A DNA stretch of 64,000 bases from Owenia fusiformis (GCA_903813345.2 CAIIXF020000003.1:19730931-19794930); one strand, 5' to 3'. Shown: positions 24,488 through 36,849, counted from the stretch's first letter. The notes: a model not told the origin generated them from the sequence alone. Translations and numbers: made by a program.

Positions 24488-24658
24488 GTTTGAAATAGCC
24501 AGATAGTCTCTTCAAATGCAGCCAGCGTAGTAATATTGCGCGCGCTCTATGTGTAGGGTGAATACACTACTTGGAAAGTAGTACTCGTGTTTTCGTGTGT
24601 TTTTTAGATACATCTGCTTGTTTCCAATGTGTTAAACCGAAATCAACCTAGAATTGTG
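24488..24658. promoter_or_regulatory. Candidate bidirectional promoter
   Basis: 171 bp between the start codon of the minus zinc-knuckle gene (24487) and the start of the plus zinc-knuckle ORF (24659). It contains a short CpG-containing run ATTGCGCGCGCTC in otherwise AT-rich surroundings. Promoter role is inferred from the divergent arrangement only. Confidence 0.3.
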
Positions 24659-24796
24659 ATGTCTGCCTGTTATCACTGCCATCCATTGGTTGAATTTCCA
24701 ACATTCACTGAACGATTTGCAAATCATGTGTGGGACAATCATCCATCAGAGGAATTTAGATACATCGTGTATTGTCACCAGAAACTGGGCGATTAA
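24659..24796 (+). CDS. Short divergent zinc-knuckle ORF (45 aa)
   Basis: Starts MSACYHC and contains C4, C7, H23 and H28, a C-x2-C-x15-H-x4-H pattern. The run PTFTERFANHVWDNHPSEEF resembles the minus-strand neighbour's KKFTDMIHHLLEIHPGQ in the placing of the FT pair, the His pair and the trailing HP. I infer a paralogous N-terminus in the opposite orientation. It stops after 45 codons with no clear splice donor, so it is either a truncated copy or a tiny free-standing protein. Function unknown. Confidence 0.4.
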   Translation: MSACYHCHPLVEFPTFTERFANHVWDNHPSEEFRYIVYCHQKLGD

Positions 24797-25145
24797 GTTA
24801 TTTGATCAGACGTTATTTATCCAATATTACAAAAGATTACTTGATGTACTTGAATAAAACAATATAAAATGAATCCATCAATCGATTTAGACTGCTGGTA
24901 GTATTCAGCATCTTCGCACGCTCGGTCTTCACTGCGTTCCGACGGGAGCCGAGTGAACGAAGATGATTATTCAGTAAAGCCAGTCACCTTTTGAGAGGCC
25001 AGAGAAATCTGACCAATCAAAATACAGGATTTCTTCGTGATGTCATTGTCATTATTAAAGTCAATTGCTAGATGCAAACGTATGTAACATTAATAGGGTC
25101 TGGCTTCTGCATTGTATAATAACTTATTAAATATAGGCTTTGTAT

Positions 25146-26695
25146 TAAAAAAAACTTGTACCTTATGCCCACGTACCCACGTACGCGAGTCGTGATACAG
25201 TCTTTGAAGGGTTAAATTTTAAAAGCTTTAAAGGATTATCCGATCAATTTTTTTAAAATAGCGCCATTCAAAGGCTCGTCCAATAGGGAAAATCTACGCT
25301 AAATTAGGTTTTAATATGTCGGGGATTTGCTAAATGGAATTCTGTGCTTCATTTTGTTTAATCACAGCAAGGGGAACGATGATTTTAGTCTCGGGGATCG
25401 TAAATTCATCCCAACACGCGAAAGTGTAATTGTTTGCTCAATTGTGGATGGTTATTCCGAATTGGATGACGGGGAGAGTAGTACACCCATAAAGATAAGG
25501 TTGTAATGCAACCTAAATGTGGCAATATAGTCACACCTTAAAGACGACTTCCTGGAAGTCCCCAGCAAATGAAAAACGTGACAATTTTAGTGAATATTGC
25601 TTCTAGTGAAAGAGCATTAATAGATAAAGGATCCGTCATACTAAGTATATAAAACTACCCCAGGTCATTCATGACCATTATGACATATAATATGGTATTT
25701 AGTAAGGCGTTAATTATGGCATAGTGTTCAGGTGCATCCTAAGTGTTATTGAGGCCATAGTGACCTTGTAAAGGTCAAGTCAGTGCATATCTGATAATAA
25801 AAGTTTCTTGCGTGCAAAATCATCGTTTACAAAATTTAAAATGTGAAATTATGATAAAGAATGCTGCAAAGGACAATTTTGACCTTAACCTTTGAATTTC
25901 ATTTCATTTTTTTGTTTTATTATTTTATTTGGTTCCATTGACTTAGTATATGGATATCAGCATGTATCGACTTGATGATATCCTGATGTAAAGTCAATTA
26001 TTCTTTCAAATGAGCTGAGTATAATGCTCCTTCTTAACCTTGGGATAGCCTTATCTTGACATTCTAGGCAGGTTACCAATTTCCCTTGAGTTATTATTTA
26101 ATTGTATAGATATATTCTTAATCCACCTTGTACATTTGTAGCACGAGTATAGTCAACATCCAAAATGGTACAAAATATTTCGAAGAAAATGCTCGACATA
26201 TACATTATACACATATTTCAAAGCAAATGCGTGACATACGGAACTCGCGTTTGGTAACATTTCATTGAATAATTCTATTAAAGGTCTAGTTTTTAAATCT
26301 TTTACAGATTTTCTTTGTAAAATAATAGGAATTGTCTAAAATAACATGTATTTATGATGAGTCAAAACAATCAGTTCGTTTCTCCAAACAGGAGAGCCAT
26401 CTTTTATGTAAATTCAAATACTGTTACCCACAGGGCCAATAATGCTTTGGCTTAGGCCCTGTTTATGCTGTATATTAAGACTGTTTAAATAAAGGAACCA
26501 TAAAAACTAAACTCGCGTGAAAAGTCCAAACGGAATGCGTTCGCCTTTTTTCGACGTGCACTAATGCATTTACAATTCAGCATAGACGAAGATTGAATGA
26601 TCTTATATTTAAAAAATTGAACCCTTCAAAGACTGTATCATACCCCACGTACGTGGGTCGGGACGTGGGTACGAGGTACTAGGTTTTTATACAAC
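25146..26695. mobile_element. CCCACGTACG-type TIR element, older copy
   Basis: The left end (TACCTTATGCCCACGTACCC, then GATACAGTCTTTGAAGGGTT) is mirrored at 26600-26695 (AACCCTTCAAAGACTGTATC, then ACCCCACGTACGTGGG). Same family as the sharper element at 38211. No transposase is seen in the interior, which has small repeats only. Confidence 0.6.
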
Positions 26696-26785
26696 GGGAA
26701 TCATCATACTCATGTTTATTGGGTACTATGCTGGCAATTGATTTCGATGCACAGTATCATATAGCTCCCTTATTAAACTTATCTA

Positions 26786-27719
26786 ATTTTTTTTATTTTT
26801 TTATTTTTTATAGTATAAACTTTATTGAAGTAAAGTCAAGACATTTTCGGCCACCAATCGCCATATTGGCATTATAGGTTGGCCATCACTTACATGTAAA
26901 AAATTAAGTATAGTATTTAGCTGTTTGAGGACGACTGTGCATCGAAGGGTATCACAGGGACCAGAGGGGTTTGTGCCAAGTAGATGTGTAAAAAACAAGA
27001 TAAATATATTATGAGTTCTCCAGGGCTTAGATGATACCTCTTTGCTATGTCTTGTTGTCATGGAGAAAATTGCTGACGATGATAAGAAGTCTACTTAGTT
27101 CTGCTAAGGATAATGTCTCGTCACCATATAAGAGAAAATTAAGTTTATCATCCATGTTTGTTAGTTGGCTGATCTTATTATAAAAATTATTGTTGACCTC
27201 TTCCATCAGGGCATGCCTATTAATTTGGCATAGAGGACACTTGAAAATATATGTTTTAGTGTTTCAGGTTTGCCGCAAGAACAATGAGCCGAGTCTATAA
27301 AAGTAAATTGGTGTGCAAAAAGTCTTGCTTTCAATAATAAGTCAACACGAGCTCTGTTGAGAGTGATTTCTTGAGACCTTGTTAAATTAATCAGGGACGT
27401 TGAACTGATTATTCTCTTGGGCAGATAGTGTTTATTACTTTCTTTTTTGAATGATCGTAGGGAAAATTTTAAGGCATATTCTAAAAGAGGTTTAGGTAAC
27501 TTGTTCCACAGTGATATTGCATTAGGAATAGGGGATTTAATAAATTGGACAGTTGATCTTATAGGAATTTGGTATACCTCTGTATTACTTGTTCTTCTGG
27601 TAGCTGGATTTTTGAATTCTTCAAATATTGAAGATACATAGGAAGGTACCTGGTTTCTGATTACTTTGTACATGAAGTTAAGAATGTGTTGTTCCCTCCT
27701 TTGGGACATTAAGCTGTCA
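26786..27719 (-). mobile_element. 5'-truncated LINE fragment (reverse transcriptase C-terminal region)
   Basis: On the minus strand 27709-27206 encodes the region downstream of the reverse transcriptase: ILNFMYKVIRNQVPSYVSSI, NAISLWNKLPKPLL, LNRARVDLLLKARLFAHQF, then a zinc-knuckle-like CSCGKPETLKHIF. The order matches the LINE tails at 49296 and 56771. An A-rich tail follows at about 26786-26812. The catalytic domain is absent. Confidence 0.75.
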
Positions 27720-28639
27720 GCATTAACATTAAAAGGTCATGTAAGGTCACGCCACTGTGTTAGAGAATACTAGCCAGCTGAAAGTTGATACCTTTTTATT
27801 AATCTTTTTAATTGCTTCTGGCGCAAGATAACTTCGAACATGCGTTTAGGCCAAAATAGCTTGGCTTAAATGCTTTCTGAAGAAAATGAATGTCATACAT
27901 GTTTTAGCTTTAAATATCTTACGACACGAGCTTGTTAAAGTATGTACCATAGAAAACCAGCTATGTAACTGTCAATGACGTATTACACGAGGATGTGTAG
28001 CCTAAGTAACGGACTAAGTAAACACTGTAACTGAACGATTGTTTATGTGAGAAAACTACATGCATTTGTATAGGACGATTTATACGTACAAGTTGCGTAC
28101 ATACGTTTATATGCATTGCTTAACCTCTCCATTATCAAACTACCCGAACGAGTAGGTCATCCAGAACTTAGTAATCAGAACGAATGACCACGTTCTTAAA
28201 GAACGCAGAACGATCTGGACACACGGCGAACTTCAATCCTACTAGAAACGTATTACGGCGTTGTGCAGTCAGGCGTAAATTCAGGTCGTGAGTACACCAA
28301 CCGGTTCCGTTTGCAGCTTAATTAACAAATATAGCTATCACACCAAACAAGTTGTCACTGCGTTCTTTAAAACGTTGCCGAACTGGTTTTAAACTGTGTC
28401 CGAACTGAACTGAACGTAGCTACAACTTTACGAACTTCATGGGCTTGCCCGGACCGGGAATGTGATTAACAATTTAGAATTCTTCTCTTCTGGGGGCCTT
28501 GTTACTGTAGCGAATATTGGGACAATGGTATTGGAGTTAATGCCCGGATACGGCGAACGGACATAGGCCTACGTACGGGCAGAAACAGGAATATTGTTTT
28601 CCTGTAAAATTGGTCAGTGTCAAGGCAGGCTTTTTTTCT
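27720..28639. other. Unassigned stretch
   Basis: No gene recognised. 28119-28134 is an end of the GAGAGGTTAAGC family seen at 12649. 28150-28460 is rich in CGAAC and GAACG words with no open frame. Confidence 0.4.
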
Positions 28640-31600
28640 TTTGGTCGGTCTTTTACAGTTTAGTTTTAGTTTAGTTTAAAATAGTTTATTTTTGTGTCAC
28701 TGATATTACAATATACATATAAAATACATAATAAAAACAACATTTTGTAACATCACCAGCCGGTGCCGACTTATGAGACACAGTATACATTAGATCTGAG
28801 TGTCACCCATTACTACCCCCCAATGGGCAGCTTGGGTCATTCATAAAGACAGAGACAAAAAATGTCCCTGGTAAAAATTTATACATTAATAACCAATGAT
28901 ATAAATTCAGTCTGGTTAATCAGTTTGGCATAAATAAGCAGTTCATGGAATGATATTGTCAATCATTATATTAAATACATATATTGCACCTAATGTGATA
29001 TGAATATTGCATAATAAATAAGGGTTATGTACTGGGAGGTTTTGGATATGGGGTTTATCCAGAGGGAGATATGCATATCTACTTGAGGGACCGTAGGGAC
29101 CGAAGGTAGATGTGCATATCTCACGAGGGATGAACCCTATATCCAAACCGACCGTACATAACTGCTTTATCCTATACCAAGTAGAGTTTTCAGGGGCATA
29201 TGGCCATTTCAATAGTACAAGATGTAAAAATAAACAAATCATTCGTATGTAAAGTCATTTTATTGCATTACCGGAAGCGGGAAGATATGCACCGGAAGCG
29301 GGAAGATATGCACCGAAGCGGGAGATATGGCGGGAGATATGGAGGTTCTGGATATGGAAACCTCAAAATCAGGATACGGGATATATCTTACCAACTTATC
29401 TCCCTAAAACTCTACTTGGCATAGGATAAATACATATATTGCACTAAATGAGAGTAGCATGTTGCATATTGTCAAAAATTACAATAAATACAAATATCGC
29501 ACTAAATGTGACATGTATCATGCATATGGTCGAAGACTGATATTACAATAAATTCATATATTGCACTTAATGTAAGTAGCATGTTGCACTATGGTCAAAT
29601 ATTGTAATTGCACTAAATGTGAAATACACAATGCATCGGTTGAAGACAAATATTACAATAAATACATGTATTGCACTAAATGTGAGATGCATATTGCATG
29701 ATAAATACATATATTGCACTAAATGTAAGTAGTATATTGCATATGGTCAAATATTACAATTAATATGAATATTGCACTAAATGTGAAATACATAATGCAT
29801 ATGGTTGAAGACAAATATTACAATAAATACATATATTGCACTAAATGTGAGATGCATATTGAATAATAAATACATATATTGCACTAAATGGGAGTTGCAT
29901 GAGCAGTGAATAAATAAAACAAGAAACTCATAGATAATATTCACCTCTGCAGTACTGAATTGAGACCATCTTCCCCAAGGTCGATAGCTCAAAGCACTAA
30001 AAAGAGGCATCATAAAACCAAGGAGTTTCTGACTAGATACATTTTAAATAAATATTTTATAAAGGAAACTTAGGTGACATGCATACTCATTTAGTGATTA
30101 TAGCCTATCAATATTAAGGGATCTCTTATTGAAAATATTATAAACTAAAGCTCCTAATGGTCTTTGGAGTGAAGTACAATTCATAATGGAGACAAAAAGA
30201 AGTGTAGAATTGGCTGATGTTACATCTAAATAGGGCAATTTCTGTTTAACATTTTCATAAAAATCACATCTGAGATCATCATAATGGCTACATTCTAATA
30301 AGAAATGCTTTTCATCTTCAATACAATTCATGTCACATAATAAGCATTTCCTTTCGTGTAATGGTATACCTGTGTAGCGCCCTGTTTCAATTGCTAAGGG
30401 TAAAGTACCAGTTCTGAATCTAGCGAGTGACCTACGGTGATGCTTTGGTAGGGCCAAATACCCTTCCTTGCAAACACCATATTTGTACAGTCTATATTGC
30501 CTCAATTTATTGCCATTAATTTCATTATTTCTATCATCCCATATGTTATGGATAAATTTATCAGAATTTCGAAGAGAGTTAGTAAACTGTTTTAAAATGT
30601 CCTTGGTATGACCAGTGAAATTTATATTACATGTATTTAACATTGAATTAACTTTAAAGTCCCAACTGCTTTTCCGTTTAATGGACCATTTATGTATTTT
30701 AAAATTCAGCCTATTCTGATTCATGGACTTCAATTTAATGAACAATCTAGCACATTCCACCTTTTGTTTTAAATGTGGAGTGTCCCATCCGAGATCTCCT
30801 CTAACAGCCTCATTACTAGTGCGTTTGTTTACACCTAGAAAGAACTTGCCAGCTTTATTTTGAACATTGTTTAGGCATTGATGTTGGTTGAGGCCAAATA
30901 TAGATGAGCCATAGTTTAGTATAGGCTGGACTAAAGAGTCATATAGCTTGTTGTAAACTGCGAACTCTATGCCCCCAGTTTGCTTGTATTTGCTGATAAT
31001 CACACTCAGGGCTCTATTTGCTGATTTTGCAATTTCTCTGGCAGAATGTGTTGAGTCCACATGCTCTTGGAGCCAGATCCCCAGATATTTATAAGTGTCT
31101 GTATAATCCAGATCAAAGTCCCCACATTTAAAAGCAAAGTCTGACCTAGGATGTGATTTTGGGCGATAATGCACTATTTTAGATTTTCGAGGGTTAATTA
31201 GAAGTCTCCATTTGCGGCACCATTCATATAGAGTGTTTAACATCTGTTGTAAGTTATCAGCTGAGCTTGCAATAAGCGCTATGTCATCAGCATAAAGAAG
31301 GATGCCTATGTTCTCGTCCTCCATTTGTATTCCACATTGTAGACTGTTAATGTCGGTCACTAGATCATTCACATACACTGAAAATAATGTCGGGGATAGC
31401 AGACAGCCTTCCCGGCAGCCATTGCTTACGTTTACTTTTGGAGATAGTTGACCATTTATGCGGATGTTACATGTCACATCTTCATATAGGGATTGAACTG
31501 CTTTAAAGATTTTGCCTTTGATGCCAATCTTATTGAGTTTATACCATAGGCAGTCTCGATTAACACTCGAGAATGCCTTAGTTGCGTCAATCTAGCAAAT

Positions 31601-32150
31601 AAAAGTATCGAGCTTAGAAAGTTTCCTATTATTGATGATTGAGTAGACACTGTGAACTTGTTCCTGACAACCACGTCCCTTGCGAAAACCCCCTTGTTCA
31701 TCATGAATAAGGTTATTGTCCTCAAGGAATTGAGTTAGGCGCTTGTTCAAAATATCAGTGTAGACCTTGCAAGGCACAGATATTAATGTAATGGCACGAT
31801 AGTTCAGAGGATTACATGGGTCTCCATCTTTATATATTGGGTGTATAATACCCTCCATCCACTGACTTGGCACAGTGCCAGAGTTAAAACAGAGTAACAT
31901 AATTCTGTGTAACATGGTTCTACAAAGTGGATTTTTCAAAGCCTCAGCTGGTATAGAGTCAATTCCTACAGCTTTACGAACTTTGGCCCTACTGACTGCC
32001 TCTACAACCTCTTTAAATGAAATATCTTTATTTATGTCTAAATTATTGTCGGTATCATTACTTTCTATATTGGCTACTTGTTGTTTTATATATTCTAAGT
32101 GATCAGAGTCAAACATAGGATTATTCTGAGCGGATGAATATAATTTTTCA
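28640..32150 (-). mobile_element. Near full-length LINE reverse transcriptase with long 3' region
   Basis: One frame runs from 32116 to 30098 broken by a single TAG at 31592-31594. It holds the reverse transcriptase fingers (AVGIDSIPAEALKN, GIIHPIYKDGDP, GGFRKGRGCQEQ), the palm (IDATKAFSSVNRD), the catalytic box LLYADDIALIASS, KYLGIW, and a C-terminal cysteine-rich motif CLLCDMNCIEDEKHFLLEC. The upstream endonuclease part is absent, so it is 5'-truncated. The 3' side contains a TTGCACTAAATG array, then a tail at 28660-28740 of AGTTTAG-type repeats. The boundaries are approximate. Jockey/CR1/I-like by motif order; the clade is not fixed. Confidence 0.85.
28975..29900. repeat. ATTGCACTAAATG array, interrupted
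   Basis: Irregular units of about 41-64 bp, each with ACATATATTGCACTAAATG, run from 29432 to 29900, with one unit before an insertion (28972-28995). It appears to be part of the 3' region of the minus-strand LINE. 29020-29424 is an insertion bearing internal inverted repeats (GGATATGGGGTTTATCC against CCCTATATCC; CCAAGTAGAGTTTT against AAAACTCTACTTGG). Confidence 0.7.
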
Positions 32151-32157
32151 TATAGTG

Positions 32158-32251
32158 CACCCCAGTTGTCCGAAACCCAGTTCTCCGAAACCCAGTTGTC
32201 CGAAACCCAGTTCTCCGAAACCCATTTTTCCGAAACCCAGTTGTCCGAAAA
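32158..32251. repeat. TTGTCCGAAACCCAG minisatellite
   Basis: Six units of about 17 bp, alternating GTTGTCCGAAACCCA and GTTCTCCGAAACCCA. The alternation suggests a 34-bp two-unit repeat. It lies just beyond the 5' boundary of the LINE. Confidence 0.9.
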
Positions 32252-33795
32252 ATTTAGTCATAATTTACCAGATAAAGGGGGACGCACCTCAAGCCAGTTT
32301 CATGTCATGTATTAGGCAAAATTAATGGCATGGACGCATTCTGATGTATAGATCTCTCTCTCACTTTTAATTGCATCCATTACACGGCGTTACCAGAATG
32401 ACAGGAACGGGGGATTTATTTTACATTGTGATTCTAAAAAAGGTCATCAAAACACATTATATATTACGGAACAGTTGATCTTATCTTATCCAATATATTT
32501 TATATAGGCAAAATAAAATGAAACATTTTGAAACCGATAAAATAAGTTAACGCATAAAACTTTAAGAATAAACAGTACACATATTACGTTGTCAAAATGT
32601 TTCGTCGCATTTAATTTCTTAAGTCTCTGTCTCTTATCAAATCGTAAAATGTAAAAGAACAAAACATTCTAAACGTAATCACTTGGGTTTAACTGGAAAC
32701 GAAGACAGGCTGTCCTCGTATCAAATTGGATGTTCTCCCATTCGCAAGAAGTTTCATTTTCGCCATGTACTCACTTCATCTTTTTGAATTTAATCTCTAT
32801 TTCTCGAACAGAGTACCTAAATGAAGAATAATTTTTGGTTTCAAAAGATGTACACGACGTCAACTTTACTAAATAAATGCCCACTGGCTTGGGAAAACTA
32901 TTTCCCTTTTATGAACGCCCATCACACATTGGAAAAATGTTGTTCCCTCTCAAAAAGCCCCATGGGGCATAAAGAAAATTGGTTTAAAAATTGTAGACCC
33001 CTATGTATGTTAATATGTAAACGCCACTTTGCAATGAGAATAGCATAATTTAACTTTTTTTATTTGAAGATCTGTATCACCTGTATTTTCATCTTTCGAC
33101 AGTTTTTATTAGGCTAAATAGTAAATACTAGCCCATGGAGGAATCGTTCAATTGATATTTACTCTCAAATACACCCTTTACCAATGAAAGAGTGCTCGTT
33201 CATAGAGCTGGATGGATTGGAGTGAAATATGTCAAGTGGAACATTTCAGAGTGCCAAGACCAACTCATTAATGTTAAATGGACCTCTATAAGTGGGATAC
33301 CTCCCATCCCACTTCATCCATTAACGATTAAGGCATTAACATTTACATTGTTACAGCCTGCCATTTGTTACAAACACCGGGTGCTGACCCCTTAAATATA
33401 GGGTCTGAAGCTCAAATCTAGGGTCAAATGGATGGCAGAATATATAACTGTTAAGCAATCTTTGCCATTTCAATATATAGTTAAAATATTTAGTGAGGCA
33501 AGCAGATGTACGTATATGTTAATACAAATGTAAGTTTAAGGTTTTATGACTGTAAATTGAAGCATTATATATTTTTGGATAAACATGCAAGTCCTAGAGA
33601 CATATATTCAACCTTGCTGGAACTTATAGCAACTAAACATATTTGGAATCATTTTAAATTAATCTTTGTGAAATTCAAAATAGTCAAATGCTGTTTCAAC
33701 ATACTTGGATTCTTTTAAAGCAATCCAAAAATAAAAAGTGGCCAATTTCAAATACAAACTTTTACATTACATTCTACCATGCAAACAATTACTTC
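32252..33795. other. Unassigned stretch
   Basis: AT-rich, no supported gene; the short open frames lack splice signals and protein-like composition. Confidence 0.4.
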
Positions 33796-33996
33796 CAGGG
33801 GCGGATCTGGGAATCAACAAGGGGGGCAAATTCAGGTCAGAGAAAAAACTTCCCTTTAACCCAAAATTTGGCCAAAATTTTGAAATTTTGAGGACCGTTT
33901 TCTTAAAGATTTGGCCTGAAATTGAAAAATACGGCCTTAAAAGGCCCAGTATTGACCAAAAGGATCTTTTAAGGCTTTTTTCTGGGTTCGCCAGTG
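33796..33996. mobile_element. GGCGGATC-type MITE copy
   Basis: Starts CAGGGGCGGATCTGGG and ends GGGTTCGCCAGTG. Flanks ACTTC (33791-33795) and ACTCC (33997-34001) match at four of five positions. Interior shares GGTCAGAGAAAAAA and CCAAAATTTTGAAATTTT with the 9360 copy. Confidence 0.75.
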
Positions 33997-34061
33997 ACTC
34001 CTAAGATCATGATGGAAACTAATTGTTAATGACAAGTGTGATATTTTCAGACAAGTAGAAT

Positions 34062-34260
34062 CAGGCCCGTAGCCAGGATTTGCCAAGGGGGGGGGGGGGT
34101 TCAGTTTTCAAAAATTTCCAGGGGGGGTTGACATTTGACAATTTAGGCCCAAATATGGTCAAAATCACTTGAAAAGTGCTCAAAATGGTGAAAAACTGCA
34201 TGATTTTGAAATAATTTTTGGCCAGGGGGAGGGAACCACCCCCCCCTGGCTACGGGCCTG
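34062..34260 (+). mobile_element. CAGGCCCGTAGCC MITE, copy 2
   Basis: 199 bp with perfect 16-bp ends and AGAAT on both sides (34057-34061, 34261-34265). Interior about 90 percent like copy 1. Confidence 0.92.
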
Positions 34261-35355
34261 AGAATACTATAAATATTTGTTCTTTCAATATCATAGAGTA
34301 GGCCTACTAATGTAATAGACCCACTTGAAAATTATATTTTAGATGATTTTAAAATTGAATTAAGCTTGAAAAAGTATAAAACTCTTGTCTTTGGCTATAA
34401 GGTACAAGACACTAAGTATACTTATTTTGATGAATGGTTAAACAACTTATGTTACATTATATTTGTTGTAAGCTATTGTAATAATGTTTTAAATAATTGC
34501 AATTGTATCTATTTAAAAAAAATATTGCAATATTGTAAAATGACCTGATGTATACAAAGTTATAAAATAAGAAATATATACATGATTTAAAAAGAAAAAA
34601 GGAGTGCTGTCTCTGAATGCAGAATGCCAACTGCCGAACACCATCCACATGTTTACGACATTCGTTTCCGGCATTTGTTTTTTTGTTCTTCTCCTGAAAT
34701 GTATTTGCTTGAGGATAATCAGAGAAAATGCGTATACGTATGAATTTGCGTTGCATATTCTTTCACGCAAACAAACGGGTGTGACTTAAATTTCTTCAGC
34801 AAATGCGTGACAATACGCAAAAGTAACGTTTTTGACCTTTCCAATGTAGAAGAATGTCAGCAAAGGGTAACATCTCAAATATAGGATGAGATTTGAACGT
34901 CATTGCAGATGATCTTTTTTAAAATTGGGTTTTGGTTGGATTGAAGCAAGTAGAAAAATGACCTGTTTTTACCGTTTTTACGCCAAATATCTCAAAAAGG
35001 TAAAAATGCAATGCTGGCCTGAAATTAAACGCTCCGAAGTGAATGCAAGGGCGTTTGGCTTGGACACCGTGTATACTAGTGAGCAATTTGTAGATAATGC
35101 TTAATCTAATATAAGGTGACAATAATTATTACAGAGGGGCCATTCAACGACCATGTACCAGTCTCGAAATATGTTTCAGTTTGGATATTTCATCTAGACT
35201 AACATCTATTTTTATTATCTACAAAGAAACCCCCTAGATAAACCTTATTTCAACTGATATTCCTCTAAAACATGATGGATCTTAAAAATATAAATACAGA
35301 ATATCACATCATTTTGAGTGATATCATTTTTATCGCCGAGTTGATGTCCGGTTAG
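34261..35355. other. Unassigned stretch with a GCGTGAC repeat fragment
   Basis: 34735-34830 resembles 23640-23740 (AAATTTCTTCAGCAAATGCG word). Otherwise nothing recognised before the FLYWCH fragment. Confidence 0.45.
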
Positions 35356-35583
35356 TCCCCGGGTCAAGAAGAGGTTCCCAAAATACTTGTCGTAGATGGG
35401 TTCAGGTACGAGAAAAACAAGACCTACAAGGGCAAGATATACTGGAGATGTCGCAGACAAGACTGCAGAGTCCCAATTCAAACGAGGCAGCTGACGAACG
35501 ATCTCCTAAGAACGGTAAGGGAACATGGGGCAAAACGGCCCTCTGGGGCAAAGTGGCCCATCGAAATATCTTTTGAACCATAA
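35356..35583 (+). pseudogene. FLYWCH-type zinc-finger coding fragment
   Basis: Open frame after a stop at 35353-35355 to TAA at 35581. Residues about 7-45 read VPKILVVDGFRYEKNKTYKG, KIYWRCRRQDC, then RVPIQT. This matches the FLYWCH pattern (DGF/Y-x-Y-x-K-x-T-x-G-K-x-Y-W-R-C-x4-C). The distal His pair is not present: the frame runs at about 35515 into a TIR element (GGAACATGGGGC). There is no start codon. FLYWCH domains occur both in host regulators and in Mutator-like transposases, so this could be a remnant of either; no neighbouring exon was identified. Confidence 0.6.
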
Positions 35584-36363
35584 AAAGATGGTTCTTCAAA
35601 AGTCACAAAATCGAATTTTGAAATATCTGCCACCTTCTCGACCGTCCATTTTTAACCAAGCAGCGTCTCGCTTTACGTAAGAGGTAATTCTACTTTTCAC
35701 CCTCTTTTTTGGAAATTACCCCTCTCACGAGAATCTCTAAAAAATCCGGCAACAATAGAATATCGTTTTGATTTAACATTTTACATAGAGTGTGCACATT
35801 TATTCTTTATTTGTAAAAATTTCGAGCTTCAAATATTAGGCAAATTAAAATGACGTCTATTTGAAAATTCACATGTCTTTGGGGCAAAACGGCCCACACA
35901 TGTTATAACATACAAAAATCTTATTGTGCAAGAACAATTGGTTTTCAAATGTGACAATTTTAACATCTGGCGTGTGCCTTATTTCCTTCCGACACATATC
36001 GAATGACTAGAATTATGGTAGGGGTTAAGAATACTTTATCTGTCAAAGGTTTGAACGTCTGAGATAAGATGTTTGTGGACGAGTCTTGTAATTGATTAAT
36101 TTTGGTTTCAAAAACTCATGTAACAGAGGGTGGGCCGTTTTGCCCCACCCATGGGCCGTTTTGCCCCACTCTCGACAATATTTTTGACCTTTGAAAAATC
36201 ACAGAAGATAGTCCTAGGAAAGTATAAAACACTCGAAAAATGTAAACCACAAACCATTAATAAAGTGGAACATCAAAGTGCGCGATGATTGACAGATACG
36301 AAAATACCCCGTACAGAACAACTTAAAATTTAATTTTTTGGGCCGCTTTGCCCCATGTTCCCC
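35517..36363. mobile_element. GGGGCAAAACGGCCC TIR element
   Basis: Left end GGGAACATGGGGCAAAACGG and right end CCGCTTTGCCCCATGTTCCC are inverted copies. Internal words GGGGCAAAACGGCCCA (35881) and GGGCCGTTTTGCCCCA (36131, 36153) repeat the same motif. No ORF of note. It is inserted in the FLYWCH fragment. No convincing target duplication seen. Confidence 0.75.
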
Positions 36364-36536
36364 AATATTTTCGTCATTAAAATCAAGCTAAATCCCAAAA
36401 GGCTAGTCTGAGCCTTATTATCTGACATATCTTATGGCCCGCCCTAGGTTTAACGTCCGTCTATTTCAACACACAAGTAGTTGTGGGGTTGTATTTGAAA
36501 AATTAAGTCCACATTTGGGATAAATCCATCGTATTG

Positions 36537-36719
36537 CACTGGTGGATAGATCCCGGCAAGATTATTTTGTAGTAGAATGAGTATCTCAATTTAAAAAATC
36601 CAAGATATGCCCAAAAATACCTTTTTTGAGGGCTTGCAAAATCTGTGCGCTCAAATTTTTTTTGGGCTCTGGGAAACTTTTCTGGGCCCACTGTTGGGGC
36701 TACCCCCTGGATCCGCCAG
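36537..36719. mobile_element. GGCGGATC-type MITE copy
   Basis: Begins CACTGGTGGATAGATCC and ends GGATCCGCCAG, with TATTG on both sides (36532-36536, 36720-36724). It is the fourth copy of the family in the window. Confidence 0.7.
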
Positions 36720-36849
36720 TATTGGGTGTAACTTGTTGAACTACGTTAGGGCTAATTGATGATCTCGACACTACGGTTCTACGGCGGCCGTACGTCGAGC
36801 GAGACTCCCAAGTAGAACCCGCATTCGATTATTATTATTTATGAATGGG

